From JASSUD01 sp031963415 (GTDB lineage Bacteria > Pseudomonadota > Gammaproteobacteria > Burkholderiales > Burkholderiaceae): 64,000 nucleotides of DNA. A program made the translations under genes and the position numbers. The stretch is taken from NCBI GenBank assembly GCA_031963415.1, contig JASSUI010000001.1, forward strand, positions 2,542,001-2,606,000. Direction: 5' to 3'. Below, one piece after another: positions 35,635-44,815 of the stretch. Under the pieces are notes generated by a model. That model made no database searches and was not told the origin of the DNA. It saw nothing but the letters and a program-made list of their open reading frames with translations. Position 1 is the stretch's first letter. Each line of letters begins with the position of its first letter.

Positions 35635-36765
35635 ATGAGTCATTTCCCAGTTGAAAATTATAACCGAAGCCAGCAGTCAGACGCTGATGCTTCTGCATAT
35701 ACTCACTTGAACGATGACGGGGATGAAGATTTAGCGCCAGCCCTAAATAACGTTCACCAACCTCTAGCACCGCTGAGCGCCAGAATACCTTCAACTTTCG
35801 CAGGAGAGCGCTTAGACAAAGTCTTAGCTAACTTATTCCCCAAATATTCACGGCAGTGTCTACAAAATTGGATTAAGGCTGGGCGCGTGCAGATGAATGG
35901 CGCGCTTGCTCATGTACGTCAAGCGGTGTTAGCGGATGCTGAAGTGGTGGTTGAGCCTGATTGGTTGCCCGAACAGCTGGCTTTTACTGCTGAACCTATA
36001 CCGTTAGAGATAGTTTATGAAGATGAAGAGCTGGTCGTCATTAACAAGCCAGCAGGGTTAGTGGTACATCCTGCCACCGGTAATTGGCAAGGGACTTTGT
36101 TAAACGGACTTTTACATCGTTATGGAAAAGCGGCAGCGCAGCTACCACGCGCGGGTATTGTGCATCGTTTAGATAAAGAAACTTCTGGGCTGATGGTCGT
36201 GGCACGTACCTTAACTGCGCAGACTGAGTTAGTGCGTCAATTACAAGCACGTACGGTCAAGCGCTGCTATTTCGCGTTGGTGTGGGGGGTGAGTGCTGCC
36301 TCTGGTTTGATTGATGCGCCAATTGGGCGCGATCCGCGTAGCCGTTTACGTATGGCGGTGGTGCCTGGAGCGCGTGGGCGCGAAGCACGCACCCACTATC
36401 GAACGATTGCATCCAGCAAAGTCGCAGGGCAGTCAATTTCGGCAGTAGAGTGTGCGCTTGAAACCGGCCGCACGCATCAAATTCGCGTGCATTTCGCGCA
36501 TCTTGGTTATCCGCTGTTGGGAGATCCCCTGTACGGCAGGAAAAAAGGGGAAAAGCCCAGTGTGCAAACAGTCGAGCAAATAAGCGCAGCGTCATTAGCG
36601 AGCAACTTTTCAAGACAAGCTTTACATGCTTGGTGCCTTGAGCTGATACACCCTGCAAGCGGTAAGGTTTGTACTTTCCAAGCCCCGGTACCTGATGATT
36701 TAGCTATGCTCGCCAATGCTTTAGAACTTCCATTCGATTTAAATAGTGACGATAAAAATCTTTAG
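35635..36765 (+). CDS. rluD: 23S rRNA pseudouridine synthase, RluD type
   Basis: 376-residue pseudouridine synthase. An N-terminal extension of about 50 acidic residues is followed by an S4 RNA-binding domain (about 56-110) and the RluA-type catalytic domain with GIVHRLDKETSGLMVV, catalytic D180. RluD modifies helix 69 of 23S rRNA in E. coli. The order bamD (divergent), rluD, pgeF is conserved in Burkholderiales and supports the assignment. Confidence 0.92.
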   Translation: MSHFPVENYNRSQQSDADASAYTHLNDDGDEDLAPALNNVHQPLAPLSARIPSTFAGERLDKVLANLFPKYSRQCLQNWIKAGRVQMNGALAHVRQAVLADAEVVVEPDWLPEQLAFTAEPIPLEIVYEDEELVVINKPAGLVVHPATGNWQGTLLNGLLHRYGKAAAQLPRAGIVHRLDKETSGLMVVARTLTAQTELVRQLQARTVKRCYFALVWGVSAASGLIDAPIGRDPRSRLRMAVVPGARGREARTHYRTIASSKVAGQSISAVECALETGRTHQIRVHFAHLGYPLLGDPLYGRKKGEKPSVQTVEQISAASLASNFSRQALHAWCLELIHPASGKVCTFQAPVPDDLAMLANALELPFDLNSDDKNL

Positions 36766-36922
36766 ATCATGGAAAGCAAATAACAGGATCTAGTGGGGAA
36801 AATTTTTTAGAAGTAGAGGCAGCGGGGGATGAGGCCAGTGTGTGCGACTCGTCATAAATTTATGGCCGACACTTATTTAATAAAGAGAGGGCGCGCATTT
36901 ACCCCTTTGGAGAGATGACATC

Positions 36923-37741
36923 GTGCTTTCATTAAACATGCAGGATTGCTTAGTGCCGAACTGGCAAGCGCCATCGCGTGTGCATGCGCTGATTACGACA
37001 CGGGTTGGAGGAGTGAGTGAACCGCCGTATGGTCAGTGGCACGATGGCCTATCGTGTTCAGGCGGATTAAACCTTAATACCAATAACGATGATAAGTTGC
37101 ATTGCATAAAAGAAAATCGCGCACGCTTAGCCATGCTGGCTGGTGTACCGATAGCCTGGCTCGAGCAAGTTCACGGTACGCAGGTGGTACGTGCTGAGAC
37201 GGTACTTGCGCAGCAAGCTAAAAGGGAGGCTATCGCCCGTGCTGATGCCTGTGTCACCGCACAAACGCAAATAGGTTGTGCGGTAGTAACGGCTGATTGC
37301 CTACCTGTATTGATTTGCGATCAAGCCGGGCAAGCGGTTGGGGCAGCGCATGCTGGCTGGCGCGGGCTAGTGGCTGGCGTAATAGAAAATACAGCGACTC
37401 AAGTGGCCGCACTCGCCGGTAACTCAGCACTTAGTGCTTTTTTAGGGCCAGCTATTGGTCAACAAGCGTTTGAGGTTGGTGCTGACGTGTTAGACGCTTT
37501 TATGCAGGCAGCAACGCCAATTGAGCGAAACGCTACTGCTGCCGCCTTTCATCCTCATCCAGACCGACCTAATAAATATCTAGCGAATATTTACCAGCTC
37601 GCACGATTGCGGCTTGCACGACTCGATATTCAATCTGTTGATGGTGGACAATGGTGTACAGCATCTGATCCAGCACGCTTTTATTCATATCGGCGAGATG
37701 GAGTGAAGGCAGGTTTCGCGAGTTTGATCTGGCTTGGGTGA
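36923..37741 (+). CDS. pgeF: Peptidoglycan editing factor PgeF (YfiH, laccase-domain family)
   Basis: 272-residue Cu-oxidase_4 family protein. Conserved zinc/copper ligands appear in LEQVHGTQVV, VVTADCLPVLICD and AAHAGWRGLVAG. E. coli YfiH prevents wrong amino acids being kept in peptidoglycan precursors. The start is taken as GTG 36923 with GGAG about 10 bases upstream; an in-frame ATG at 36938 is an alternative. It lies 157 bp after rluD. Confidence 0.9.
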   Translation: MLSLNMQDCLVPNWQAPSRVHALITTRVGGVSEPPYGQWHDGLSCSGGLNLNTNNDDKLHCIKENRARLAMLAGVPIAWLEQVHGTQVVRAETVLAQQAKREAIARADACVTAQTQIGCAVVTADCLPVLICDQAGQAVGAAHAGWRGLVAGVIENTATQVAALAGNSALSAFLGPAIGQQAFEVGADVLDAFMQAATPIERNATAAAFHPHPDRPNKYLANIYQLARLRLARLDIQSVDGGQWCTASDPARFYSYRRDGVKAGFASLIWLG

Positions 37742-37836
37742 ATAAATCTTATACATAAAATACTGAGTTAATTTTTTTCTTATTTGGTTTAGAATTTGGC
37801 AACCTTCATAGCCATCCAACCAAAGTAAAAATTTCG

Positions 37837-39030
37837 ATGACTGATAACTCTTCTAATTGCCATTTATCGACCCGCCTCTTACATGAAAACGACGTTGTAA
37901 CGAAAAATTGGGGTGCGCTTCCACCTCCAATTGCACGTGCTTCAACCGTTGTTTTCCCTGATCTAACAACCATGCGCTCTACTGATTGGCGTAATGATTC
38001 GCAGTGGCGTTATGGTTTGCATGGCACGCCCACGTCGCTGCTGTTAGCAGAGCGCCTAGCCTTATTAGAAGGAGGTCAGCAGGCGTTGCTGCAACCTTCA
38101 GGAATGGCTGCTATCGTCAATATTTATATGGGTTTATTAAAGCAGGGCGATGATGTCCTAATTCCTGAGAATGTCTACCATCCAAGCCGTGAGCATGCTG
38201 ACTGGCTTGGGCGAAATTTCGGTATATCGGCGCGTTACTATGACCCGTTGATGGGTGCTGATATCGCTTCCCTGATACAACCCAATACGCGTTTAATTTG
38301 GCTCGAAGCGCCTGGCTCAGTGACGATGGAAATACCTGATGTGCAAGCTATTACACAAGTAGCACGCGCTCACGGCATTATCACTGCGTTGGATAATACT
38401 TATTCCGCAGGTCTCGCCTTTAAACCTTTTGAACATGGTTGCGATATCTCAATGCAAGCGCTGACTAAATATCAGTCTGGTGGCAGTGATGTATTAATGG
38501 GCGCAACGATCACCGTAGACGAGCAATTGCACGAAAAGCTGAAGTTAGCGCGTATGCAACTTGGCTTTGGTGTGTCAGTCGATGATTGTGCACTGGTTTT
38601 GCGTAGCTTGCCGAGTATGGCAGTACGTTATGCAGCCCATGAACATAGTGCTCTCTCACTTGCACAATGGCTAAAAAGTCGCTCTGAAGTTGTAGCAGTC
38701 TTGCACCCAGCTTTGTCTGATTGCCCAGGCCATGAAAATTGGCAACGTTATTTCACTCAAGCGGGAGGACTTTTTTCAGTCGTATTCAATGAAGCGTTTT
38801 CTTCTGAACAGATAGATGCTTTTGTTGAAGGATTGCAGATTTTCAAAATTGGCTTTAGCTGGGGTGGTGCTCACAGTTTGGTTATGCCATATATTATTTC
38901 TGAGATGCGCACAGCAGGTGCTTGGCCTTATAAAGGTGGCCTCGTTAGATTCTTTATTGGTCTTGAAGATGAAGCCGATTTACGTGCAGATCTTGCTTGC
39001 AGCATGGAGCTGCATCTTAAGCGTAAGTAA
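37837..39030 (+). CDS. metC: Cystathionine beta-lyase
   Basis: 397-residue PLP enzyme of the Cys/Met metabolism family, converting cystathionine to homocysteine, pyruvate and ammonia. The PLP lysine is K211 in QALTKYQSGGSDVLMG; WRYGLHGTPTS and LEAPGSVTMEIPD are also typical of MetC rather than MetB. No riboswitch is evident upstream. Confidence 0.92.
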   Translation: MTDNSSNCHLSTRLLHENDVVTKNWGALPPPIARASTVVFPDLTTMRSTDWRNDSQWRYGLHGTPTSLLLAERLALLEGGQQALLQPSGMAAIVNIYMGLLKQGDDVLIPENVYHPSREHADWLGRNFGISARYYDPLMGADIASLIQPNTRLIWLEAPGSVTMEIPDVQAITQVARAHGIITALDNTYSAGLAFKPFEHGCDISMQALTKYQSGGSDVLMGATITVDEQLHEKLKLARMQLGFGVSVDDCALVLRSLPSMAVRYAAHEHSALSLAQWLKSRSEVVAVLHPALSDCPGHENWQRYFTQAGGLFSVVFNEAFSSEQIDAFVEGLQIFKIGFSWGGAHSLVMPYIISEMRTAGAWPYKGGLVRFFIGLEDEADLRADLACSMELHLKRK

Positions 39031-39174
39031 CGCATCACGGAATAGGGTAGGCAGTTTTGACGAATGAAAAATAGATATTGAAAACAAAGCCTAATTTATT
39101 ATTGAATTTTTTACATGCGTTTCCAAAGCGTACCTATTTACCTAAACAGGTACGCTTTATTTGATTGGGAATGC

Positions 39175-40014
39175 TTATTCAAAGAGTTTTAACACCCCAT
39201 CCAATCCAACAAAATTTAACGAGACATCCGCTGCTTCACGTACTGCTGGTTTCGCGTGAAAAGCGATAGATAAGCCAGCAGCATTCATCATTTGTAAATC
39301 GTTAGCTCCATCACCTATAGCAATCGCTTGTGTCGGTTCAACATTAAGTTGCGTGCAGATTTTGCGTAGTGCTTTAGCCTTTGCTTCGGCATTAATAATT
39401 TTCCCAATGACATAACCAGTCAGCTTGTTATCTACAATATCAAGCGTATTGGCATAAGCGTAATCGAGCTTAAGCTGAGCCTTTAGTTTGTCTGTGAAGA
39501 AGGTAAATCCACCTGAGACGAGCAGCGTGCATACTCCTGCTGCGTGTAGTGTGCTAATTAACGCTGATGCCCCTGGCGTGAGCCTTAAACGTTCTTCAAA
39601 TACGCGTTCTAGCGCGCTAACTTCTAATCCTTTTAAAAGCGCGACACGTCGTTTTAGACTTTCGTCAAAGTCTTTTATTTCTCCACGCATCGCCGCTTCG
39701 GTGATAGCCGACACTTCTTTTTTGACGCCACAAAAATCAGCGATTTCATCAATGCATTCGATCGTAATTAACGTCGAATCCATATCGATAACCAGCACTT
39801 TAAAGTCAGCTAAACGTCGCGTTGGAATAAAAGCGCAATCCAGTTGCTGCTCGGCGCAATAAGCAGAAACTTCAGCATGGCGTGACACATCAGCTCCATT
39901 GATACGTAGCGTATAAGGATCCGGGTAAATAGGGCAAGCGCCAGGCACAAGCGTTGCAAGTATTTGGCATTGCTCCACAGATAGAGGCTGCAGGCTTTGT
40001 ACAACAAGATTCAT
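39175..40014 (-). CDS. serB: Phosphoserine phosphatase
   Basis: 279-residue HAD-family enzyme, the last step of serine synthesis. An ACT-like N-terminal region (about 1-70) precedes the catalytic IDMDSTLIT with D77 and D79; LLVSGGFTFFTDKLK and AIGDGANDLQMM are the later HAD motifs. The frame is open to 40032, but MNLVVQSLQP at 40014 agrees with Burkholderiales homologs. Confidence 0.94.
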   Translation of the reverse strand: MNLVVQSLQPLSVEQCQILATLVPGACPIYPDPYTLRINGADVSRHAEVSAYCAEQQLDCAFIPTRRLADFKVLVIDMDSTLITIECIDEIADFCGVKKEVSAITEAAMRGEIKDFDESLKRRVALLKGLEVSALERVFEERLRLTPGASALISTLHAAGVCTLLVSGGFTFFTDKLKAQLKLDYAYANTLDIVDNKLTGYVIGKIINAEAKAKALRKICTQLNVEPTQAIAIGDGANDLQMMNAAGLSIAFHAKPAVREAADVSLNFVGLDGVLKLFE

Positions 40015-40032
40015 GAGCAAAGAGAAGGGCAC

Positions 40033-40136
40033 TAAAGAAGCGTTGAATCAATTGAAAGAGGCAGAGTAAAAATGCGGGCTTTTACAGGTACCGCAGCAAA
40101 GGCATTTTCTCTCCCTATTCAGTCAGCGATTCCTTA
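40033..40136. repeat. TA-flanked inverted-repeat element (E7), 104 bp
   Basis: Starts TAAAGAAGCGTTGAATCA and ends TCAGTCAGCGATTCCTTA; the arms are of the E5/E9 type but more diverged. The interior GGTACCGCAGCAAAGGCAT resembles sequences at 18706-18730, 56498-56520 and inside E9. It lies upstream of serB and may contain or displace its promoter. Confidence 0.55.
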
Positions 40137-40162
40137 AATAAAAAAGGGTCTATTGTAATGTC

Positions 40163-40215
40163 TAAAAGGCATGGGATAGCTGAGATACCGATATGGATTA
40201 TCCCGTGCTTTTTTA
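40163..40215. repeat. TA-bounded hairpin with T-run, upstream of the DUF6013-like gene
   Basis: GCATGGGATA (40169-40178) pairs with TATCCCGTGC (40199-40208), followed by TTTTTT. The inverted repeat extends outward as TAAAAGG against TTTTTTA, so TA bounds both ends. It looks like a terminator, but no plus-strand gene ends nearby; it may be a short repeat element or an attenuator of the next gene. Confidence 0.5.
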
Positions 40216-40282
40216 GAAAGATATCGCAGTCTTCTAATGCGGATATTTTGTTATCAGTTACTTAACCAAGAAGAGCGCTGCT

Positions 40283-40843
40283 ATGAAATCTCCATTAGCT
40301 ATCTCACTACAAGTTATTTTGCGTTCGTTGTACCTGTGTTTACCCCTCTTATTATTGAGTATTAAGTGGCTGCCGAATGCTTGGAGTCATCAAGAAAAAT
40401 CGCTTGATGCGCCATTACACTACACGGTTAAGGTGATGTCTAAACAATATGGCAATGTTTCAGAAACGCGCGCAATTGCTTCTGGTGAGGTGGATGATTT
40501 CACCTGGAACAGACAGCCTCCGATTAGCTCGGGCCCTGTTGATGCGCGTTGTCCGCGGATTGAGAGTTTGCCATTGGACGCTAATCACACGATGCTGCGA
40601 CAAATTAAAGTTAGACTGGCCCCGGTTGTTAACCTAAATAAAATGGCTTCAATTCAAATGAGTTTTAGCGCCCATACTCCGCAAGGTAGCTATTTGCATA
40701 AGCTAAATAACGGAAGAGAAATTAATTGTCCGATTGATCGCGCGCATCAAGAAATTAAGCGCTTTGATATTCCATTAAATGGAAAGCCAAGAAAAATTGT
40801 GCTGGCTGATGGTACGAACATCCTAGTAAGCGTGAAGCACTAA
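40283..40843 (+). CDS. Secreted DUF6013-like protein of unknown function
   Basis: 186-residue protein with an N-terminal hydrophobic segment (residues 8-27) that serves as a signal peptide or anchor. The mature part has HYTVKVMSKQYGNVSETRAI, EVDDFTWNRQPP, LPLDANHTMLRQIKVRLAPVV and two cysteines (in DARCPRI and EINCPID) that could form a disulfide. This layout resembles DUF6013 proteins of Burkholderia; I am not fully certain of the family number. The TAA stop coincides with the left end of repeat E8. Confidence 0.7.
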   Translation: MKSPLAISLQVILRSLYLCLPLLLLSIKWLPNAWSHQEKSLDAPLHYTVKVMSKQYGNVSETRAIASGEVDDFTWNRQPPISSGPVDARCPRIESLPLDANHTMLRQIKVRLAPVVNLNKMASIQMSFSAHTPQGSYLHKLNNGREINCPIDRAHQEIKRFDIPLNGKPRKIVLADGTNILVSVKH

Positions 40844-40947
40844 GAACCCGTTCACGATTTGCTCGTAAGTTGGGGTGACGAAGGCATCTCAACATGATTA
40901 ACCATCACCTTTAAATTTTCCTGTTTAGAGAACGTGGACAGGTTCTA
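40841..40947. repeat. TA-flanked inverted-repeat element (E8), 107 bp
   Basis: Starts TAAGAACCCGTTCACG and ends CGTGGACAGGTTCTA. The interior contains the ATGTTGGGG hairpin repeat in reverse orientation (GTTGGGGTGACGAAGG then TCAACATG). It overlaps the stop codon of the preceding gene. The remaining gap to 41159 holds a small terminator and nothing else recognisable. Confidence 0.65.
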
Positions 40948-40985
40948 GAATTCTTTAATACCTTTGTATAGTCATGACTAAATTG

Positions 40986-41007
40986 GCCACTTTGTGGCTA
41001 TTTTTTT
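40986..41007 (+). terminator. Small Rho-independent terminator
   Basis: GCCAC and GTGGC form a short stem with a TTT loop, followed by TATTTTTTT. It lies between the DUF6013-like gene and the hybrid kinase gene. Stem is short, so efficiency may be modest. Confidence 0.6.
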
Positions 41008-41159
41008 ATTTATATTTTTACAAATGAATGACATTGAGCACTGTTCTATTTGACTTGGGTATGTTTTATGCTCAATCTGCGGTACTTCCGCAAGCAGTCC
41101 AATAAGTACCCCTTCATAGCAGTAAAAAACCTACTGCGTTAGCCAATTAAAGTTGAAAC

Positions 41160-43094
41160 ATGATGCAGTCATTGCGTTTGCTATTAGTTGAAGATAATCA
41201 TTTAGACGCCGAGTTGATTCTTGCTGTGCTTGAACTCGCTGACTATCGTTGTGAGGCAGCGTTTGTCGATAAACGATCTGATTTTATTGAGCGCTTGGAG
41301 CAGCAGACCTTCGACATTATTCTTTCAGACTTTATGTTGGCGTCATTCTCAGGCGCACAAGCGCTTGCGATCGTGCGTGAGCGGAGATTAGATACGCCTT
41401 TTATCTTTGTTTCTGGTGTATTGGGTGAAGAGTATGCAGTTGATATGCTGAAACAAGGGGCGACTGACTATGTATTGAAACAACGTTTGCGTCGTTTACC
41501 TGCGGTTGTGCAGCGTGCATTAACAGAAGTGACCGAGCGCCGCCAACGTATTCAAGCAGAGCGTGCCCTACGGGAGACGGAAACTCACTTTCGTTTATTG
41601 GTAAATGCCCTTAAGGATTATGCCGTAATCACACTTGATCCTCAGGGCTGTATTAGAACGTGGAATGCAGCCTCAGAGCGTATCTTTGGCTATACAGCGC
41701 AAGAAGTGGTGGGACGATCCGCCTGTATTTTTTATGGCCGAGAAGGTGCGCAAACTTTTGCGCGTAGATTAGACAAAGCGCAGCGTACAGGAAGTTGTGG
41801 CGATGATCGTTGGTTATTACGTAAAGATGGTCATTCATTTTTTGCCGCCGGCGTCACTACAGCCATTCGAGATGAAGAAGGCGAATTAATCGGCTATTCA
41901 AAAATCATCCGCGATGCAACAGAAGCGCGGATTGCTGCCGATGCACTACGTTTTGCCAAAGAAAAGGCTGAGACAGCTAACCGAGCTAAAGATAATTTTA
42001 TTGCTGTGCTTTCACACGAACTGCGTACGCCGCTGACGCCTATTTTGGCTGCAGTGCGTTTGATCGAACTCAAAGCCAATTTACCGAAAGAGCTGACTAG
42101 TACACTTGATGTGATTCGTCGCAATGTCGAATTAGAGGCGCGTTTAATTGATGACTTGCTGGATTTAACCAGCATCGCACGCGGCAAATTAAGCCTACAT
42201 TTTCAGATAGTTGACTTGGTTGCGCTGTTAGAAAGTGCGATTGAGATGTCGATTTCAGAAATTCACGTTAAGCGTTTGTCGTTGACGAAACATGTCGAAG
42301 CGACTAATACACGTGTTTCAGGTGATGCTGCACGTTTACAGCAAATTATTTGGAACTTGGTAAAAAACGCGGTGAAGTTTACGCCCCCTGGCGGAAAGAT
42401 TGACGTTCGCACCTATAATCCTACTCCCTCGACCGTCTCCGTCTCTGTCAAAGACACAGGCATTGGCATTAGTGCGGAAGCGTTATCTCGAATTTTTTCG
42501 GCCTTTGAACAAGCTGATGAGACGATCTCACATAATTTTGGTGGACTAGGTCTGGGGCTTGCAATTGCTAAGACGCTCGCGCAAAAGCATAACGGCACAC
42601 TGACTGCAGAAAGCCAGGGGCGCGATCAGGGCGCATGCTTCACGTTGACCTTGCCATTACGTGAGCAAACGCTCGCAGCCGTTGATAACAAATACAAGGT
42701 CAATACTGTGCCAGCTAGCGCTCGCGGTTTGCACGTGCTGTTGGTAGAAGACAATGAATATACCTCGTCAGCGATGGCGCAATTACTAGAAGCATTAGGG
42801 CATACCGTGCACGTAAGTGCGACGGTCAATGCAGCATTACATGCCGCACGTGAGGCTCGCTTTGATCTATTGATCAGTGACATTGGTCTACCGGATGGTA
42901 GCGGACTTGAGGTAGCACAGGCTTGGGCCACCTTACAGGATAACGCGCCATCGATTGCCATTACCGGTTACGGCATGGAAGAAGATATTCAACGCTGTAA
43001 GGCAGCAGGTTTTCTAAACCACTTGACCAAGCCCGTCAATATTGACCGTCTAGAAGTGCTTATTGGCTCATTACCAAGCCGGGAGATGGATTAG
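41160..43094 (+). CDS. Hybrid sensor histidine kinase with two receiver domains (REC-PAS-HisKA-HATPase-REC)
   Basis: 644 residues, cytoplasmic, no membrane helix. Domain order: receiver 1 (residues 5-120, phospho-acceptor D57 in LSDFML), PAS (about 140-255, with NAASERIFGYTAQEVVGRS), HisKA with SHELRTPLTP (H286), HATPase with NLVKNAVKFTP, DTGIGI and GGLGLGLAIAKTL, and receiver 2 (about 520-640, D574 in ISDIGLPDGSG). No output-domain response regulator gene lies beside it, so its partner and signal are unknown. The layout suggests a relay element that receives and passes phosphate. No chemotaxis or other signalling genes are nearby. Confidence 0.93.
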   Translation: MMQSLRLLLVEDNHLDAELILAVLELADYRCEAAFVDKRSDFIERLEQQTFDIILSDFMLASFSGAQALAIVRERRLDTPFIFVSGVLGEEYAVDMLKQGATDYVLKQRLRRLPAVVQRALTEVTERRQRIQAERALRETETHFRLLVNALKDYAVITLDPQGCIRTWNAASERIFGYTAQEVVGRSACIFYGREGAQTFARRLDKAQRTGSCGDDRWLLRKDGHSFFAAGVTTAIRDEEGELIGYSKIIRDATEARIAADALRFAKEKAETANRAKDNFIAVLSHELRTPLTPILAAVRLIELKANLPKELTSTLDVIRRNVELEARLIDDLLDLTSIARGKLSLHFQIVDLVALLESAIEMSISEIHVKRLSLTKHVEATNTRVSGDAARLQQIIWNLVKNAVKFTPPGGKIDVRTYNPTPSTVSVSVKDTGIGISAEALSRIFSAFEQADETISHNFGGLGLGLAIAKTLAQKHNGTLTAESQGRDQGACFTLTLPLREQTLAAVDNKYKVNTVPASARGLHVLLVEDNEYTSSAMAQLLEALGHTVHVSATVNAALHAAREARFDLLISDIGLPDGSGLEVAQAWATLQDNAPSIAITGYGMEEDIQRCKAAGFLNHLTKPVNIDRLEVLIGSLPSREMD

Positions 43095-43153
43095 AGGGTA
43101 TTTATCTGAGTGCCTCATGCTCTCTAAACCGGCAGATATTAAAGGTCATTGGT

Positions 43154-43196
43154 ATGCAGGTTAGGGCTCCTTCTTCGCCCCAACCTGCAATTTTTT
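43154..43196 (+). terminator. Terminator formed by an ATGTTGGGG-type repeat copy
   Basis: GCAGGTTAGGGC and GCCCCAACCTGC form a long stem (one mismatch/bulge) around a short loop, followed by TTTTTT (43191-43196). It is a variant copy of the ATGTTGGGG hairpin repeat. It lies 60 bases after the hybrid kinase stop and just beyond the end of yggT on the other strand. Confidence 0.75.
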
Positions 43197-43211
43197 GCGT
43201 ATTTTATTAAT

Positions 43212-43772
43212 TCAAGCTAAATTTCCAAGCCCAAAACTTGCACGCGCAATAATGATTAAAACAATTTGCGCGAGTATTAATAAAACAAGCGGTGATAAAT
43301 CAAAGCCTCTGGTTTGTGGCAATAAACGGCGAACTGGATTGAGTAGCGGTGCAGTGAGTTGATATAACGAAGCAAAAGCAGGAGATTGCGGCATCGCCCA
43401 AGACAAAATACTCATGATCAGCGTGACCCATATCAACAAATTAAGCGCCCACTTAACCATAATTAAAAATGCAACGAGCAGGCCACCGGGCAATAAACCA
43501 AGCGGATCACCACCAGCGATCAGCGTCAATAACAATAAATAAACCAACGCAGTCAGCCAAGTCGCCAATAAACTGACCCCATCAATTTTAGTTCGCTTCG
43601 GCAGCGCCCGATGTAAGGGGCGAATTAACCAATCAGTAGCTTGAAAGACCGTGTGCAACAGCACAGGATGAGAGATTAAATGAGCTGATTGTATCCACGC
43701 ACGTAGCAATAGCACACTACCAAAAAGGGTAAAAATGACATTAATTAAAAAAACGGCTATTTCGTCCAACAT
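43212..43772 (-). CDS. YggT family membrane protein
   Basis: 186-residue protein with two copies of the YggT domain, each with two helices (residues 5-28 and 60-90; 100-125 and 160-180). The conserved ATDWLIRPLHRALP and QLTAPLLNPVRRLLPQ segments follow the first helix of each half. YggT proteins are linked to osmotic tolerance and cell-division-region membrane functions, without a clear mechanism. ATG 43772 has AAAGGAAAG at good spacing; a TTG one codon upstream is not needed. Confidence 0.9.
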   Translation of the reverse strand: MLDEIAVFLINVIFTLFGSVLLLRAWIQSAHLISHPVLLHTVFQATDWLIRPLHRALPKRTKIDGVSLLATWLTALVYLLLLTLIAGGDPLGLLPGGLLVAFLIMVKWALNLLIWVTLIMSILSWAMPQSPAFASLYQLTAPLLNPVRRLLPQTRGFDLSPLVLLILAQIVLIIIARASFGLGNLA

Positions 43773-44037
43773 CAAACTTTCCTTTTTGTCATGTTATCGG
43801 CGATTTTTTGCTGGTGGGTGAGTGAGCAATTCAGAACTATTAAGCAATGCCAACTAAAATCAAAGCCGCATCTTATCGCAAGGCCATGCTTTTTGCATCG
43901 ACGTGATTTGAATCTTAGCGGAGTGTCCGCATTTTCTGCAAGCTCGAAAAGTGAGGGGATAAGGAAGGGTGGCTCCATAAAATAGGAGTTTAACGTTGAT
44001 TCTGATGGTTGATTTAATTTTTTATTTCCACACTTCG

Positions 44038-44059
44038 GATAACCTCAGTTGAGGTTATC
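44038..44059. other. Perfect 10-bp stem-loop
   Basis: GATAACCTCA and TGAGGTTATC with a 2-base loop. It lies in the 311-bp gap between divergent/adjacent minus-strand genes (43776-44086), 28 bases past the stop of the ankyrin gene. No T-run follows on either strand, so it is more likely an mRNA 3' stabiliser than a classical terminator. The rest of the gap shows no gene I can support. Confidence 0.5.
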
Positions 44060-44086
44060 TTTGGAGGAGGTACGTGCAAGACCGTT

Positions 44087-44815
44087 TTACACTAAATCCT
44101 TCGTCTGTGTAATATTTGTTCCCATTATGTGAAATCTTTCTGAATAATCAATGATATTTTGTCCGTCGTAATCTTCTAAAGAGTATAAATGTTCTATATC
44201 AAATCTATCTATATAATATGAGATTATTTTAAAATAATTTTCCTCTTCAATGCTTTTGAATAACGCGTTATATTTTTTATCGTCTTCATTTTCAGTTATC
44301 CACCCCTCATCATCGTTTTCTGCTGTATTTTCTAAAATATTTCGATCGCATGACAATTTTATTGGCAAAGATTTTTTCAATTGATAATTATGCTTGCGAA
44401 GCATGGAAAGAGTGATGGAATTAATATTTTTATCAGATTTATTTTTATATTTTTCTTTTAATAATTTTGTCAATATTTTTTGAGAGGATTCAATATCATT
44501 TCCCCCGTATAATTCGGCACATGCAACATGCAACGGAGTAAGTAAGGAGAGATCTTTATCGGTTAGTGAGAATCCATATTTCTCATGTAATAATTTGAAT
44601 GAGTTAATGCTGCCAAGATAAGCTGTGTGATGTAATAATGTACCCCCGTATGTTCTGTGTTTTAACTTTAATAATTTTTTATTGGAATTTATAATATTTA
44701 TTATTCCTTCGATATCCCTGTCTTCTCTAATTTTTTCTAGTAATATTCTCTTTAATTGTTTCTGGGTTACATTATGTTGCGTTGAGCGTAAACTGGTAGT
44801 TGGCTGGACATTCAT
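44087..44815 (-). CDS. Ankyrin-repeat protein (candidate host-interaction protein)
   Basis: 242-residue, strongly AT-rich gene. Two ankyrin repeats are clear: GGTLLHHTAYLGSINSFKLLHEKYG (about residues 57-81, read here in pieces) and LSLLTPLHVACAELYGG (about 88-104), with degenerate helices on either side. The C-terminal half is acidic and has a weaker repeat-like segment (NALFKSIEEENYFKIISYY). No signal peptide. AAAGGA lies before the ATG. Ankyrin proteins mediate protein binding, and in intracellular bacteria many are injected into the host; the secretion route here is unknown. Confidence 0.75.
   Translation of the reverse strand: MNVQPTTSLRSTQHNVTQKQLKRILLEKIREDRDIEGIINIINSNKKLLKLKHRTYGGTLLHHTAYLGSINSFKLLHEKYGFSLTDKDLSLLTPLHVACAELYGGNDIESSQKILTKLLKEKYKNKSDKNINSITLSMLRKHNYQLKKSLPIKLSCDRNILENTAENDDEGWITENEDDKKYNALFKSIEEENYFKIISYYIDRFDIEHLYSLEDYDGQNIIDYSERFHIMGTNITQTKDLV

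Noticed and set aside
43772..43978. A 68-codon minus-strand open frame upstream of yggT.
   Set aside because: No ribosome-binding site, no family resemblance, and it overlaps the yggT start region; most likely a chance frame.
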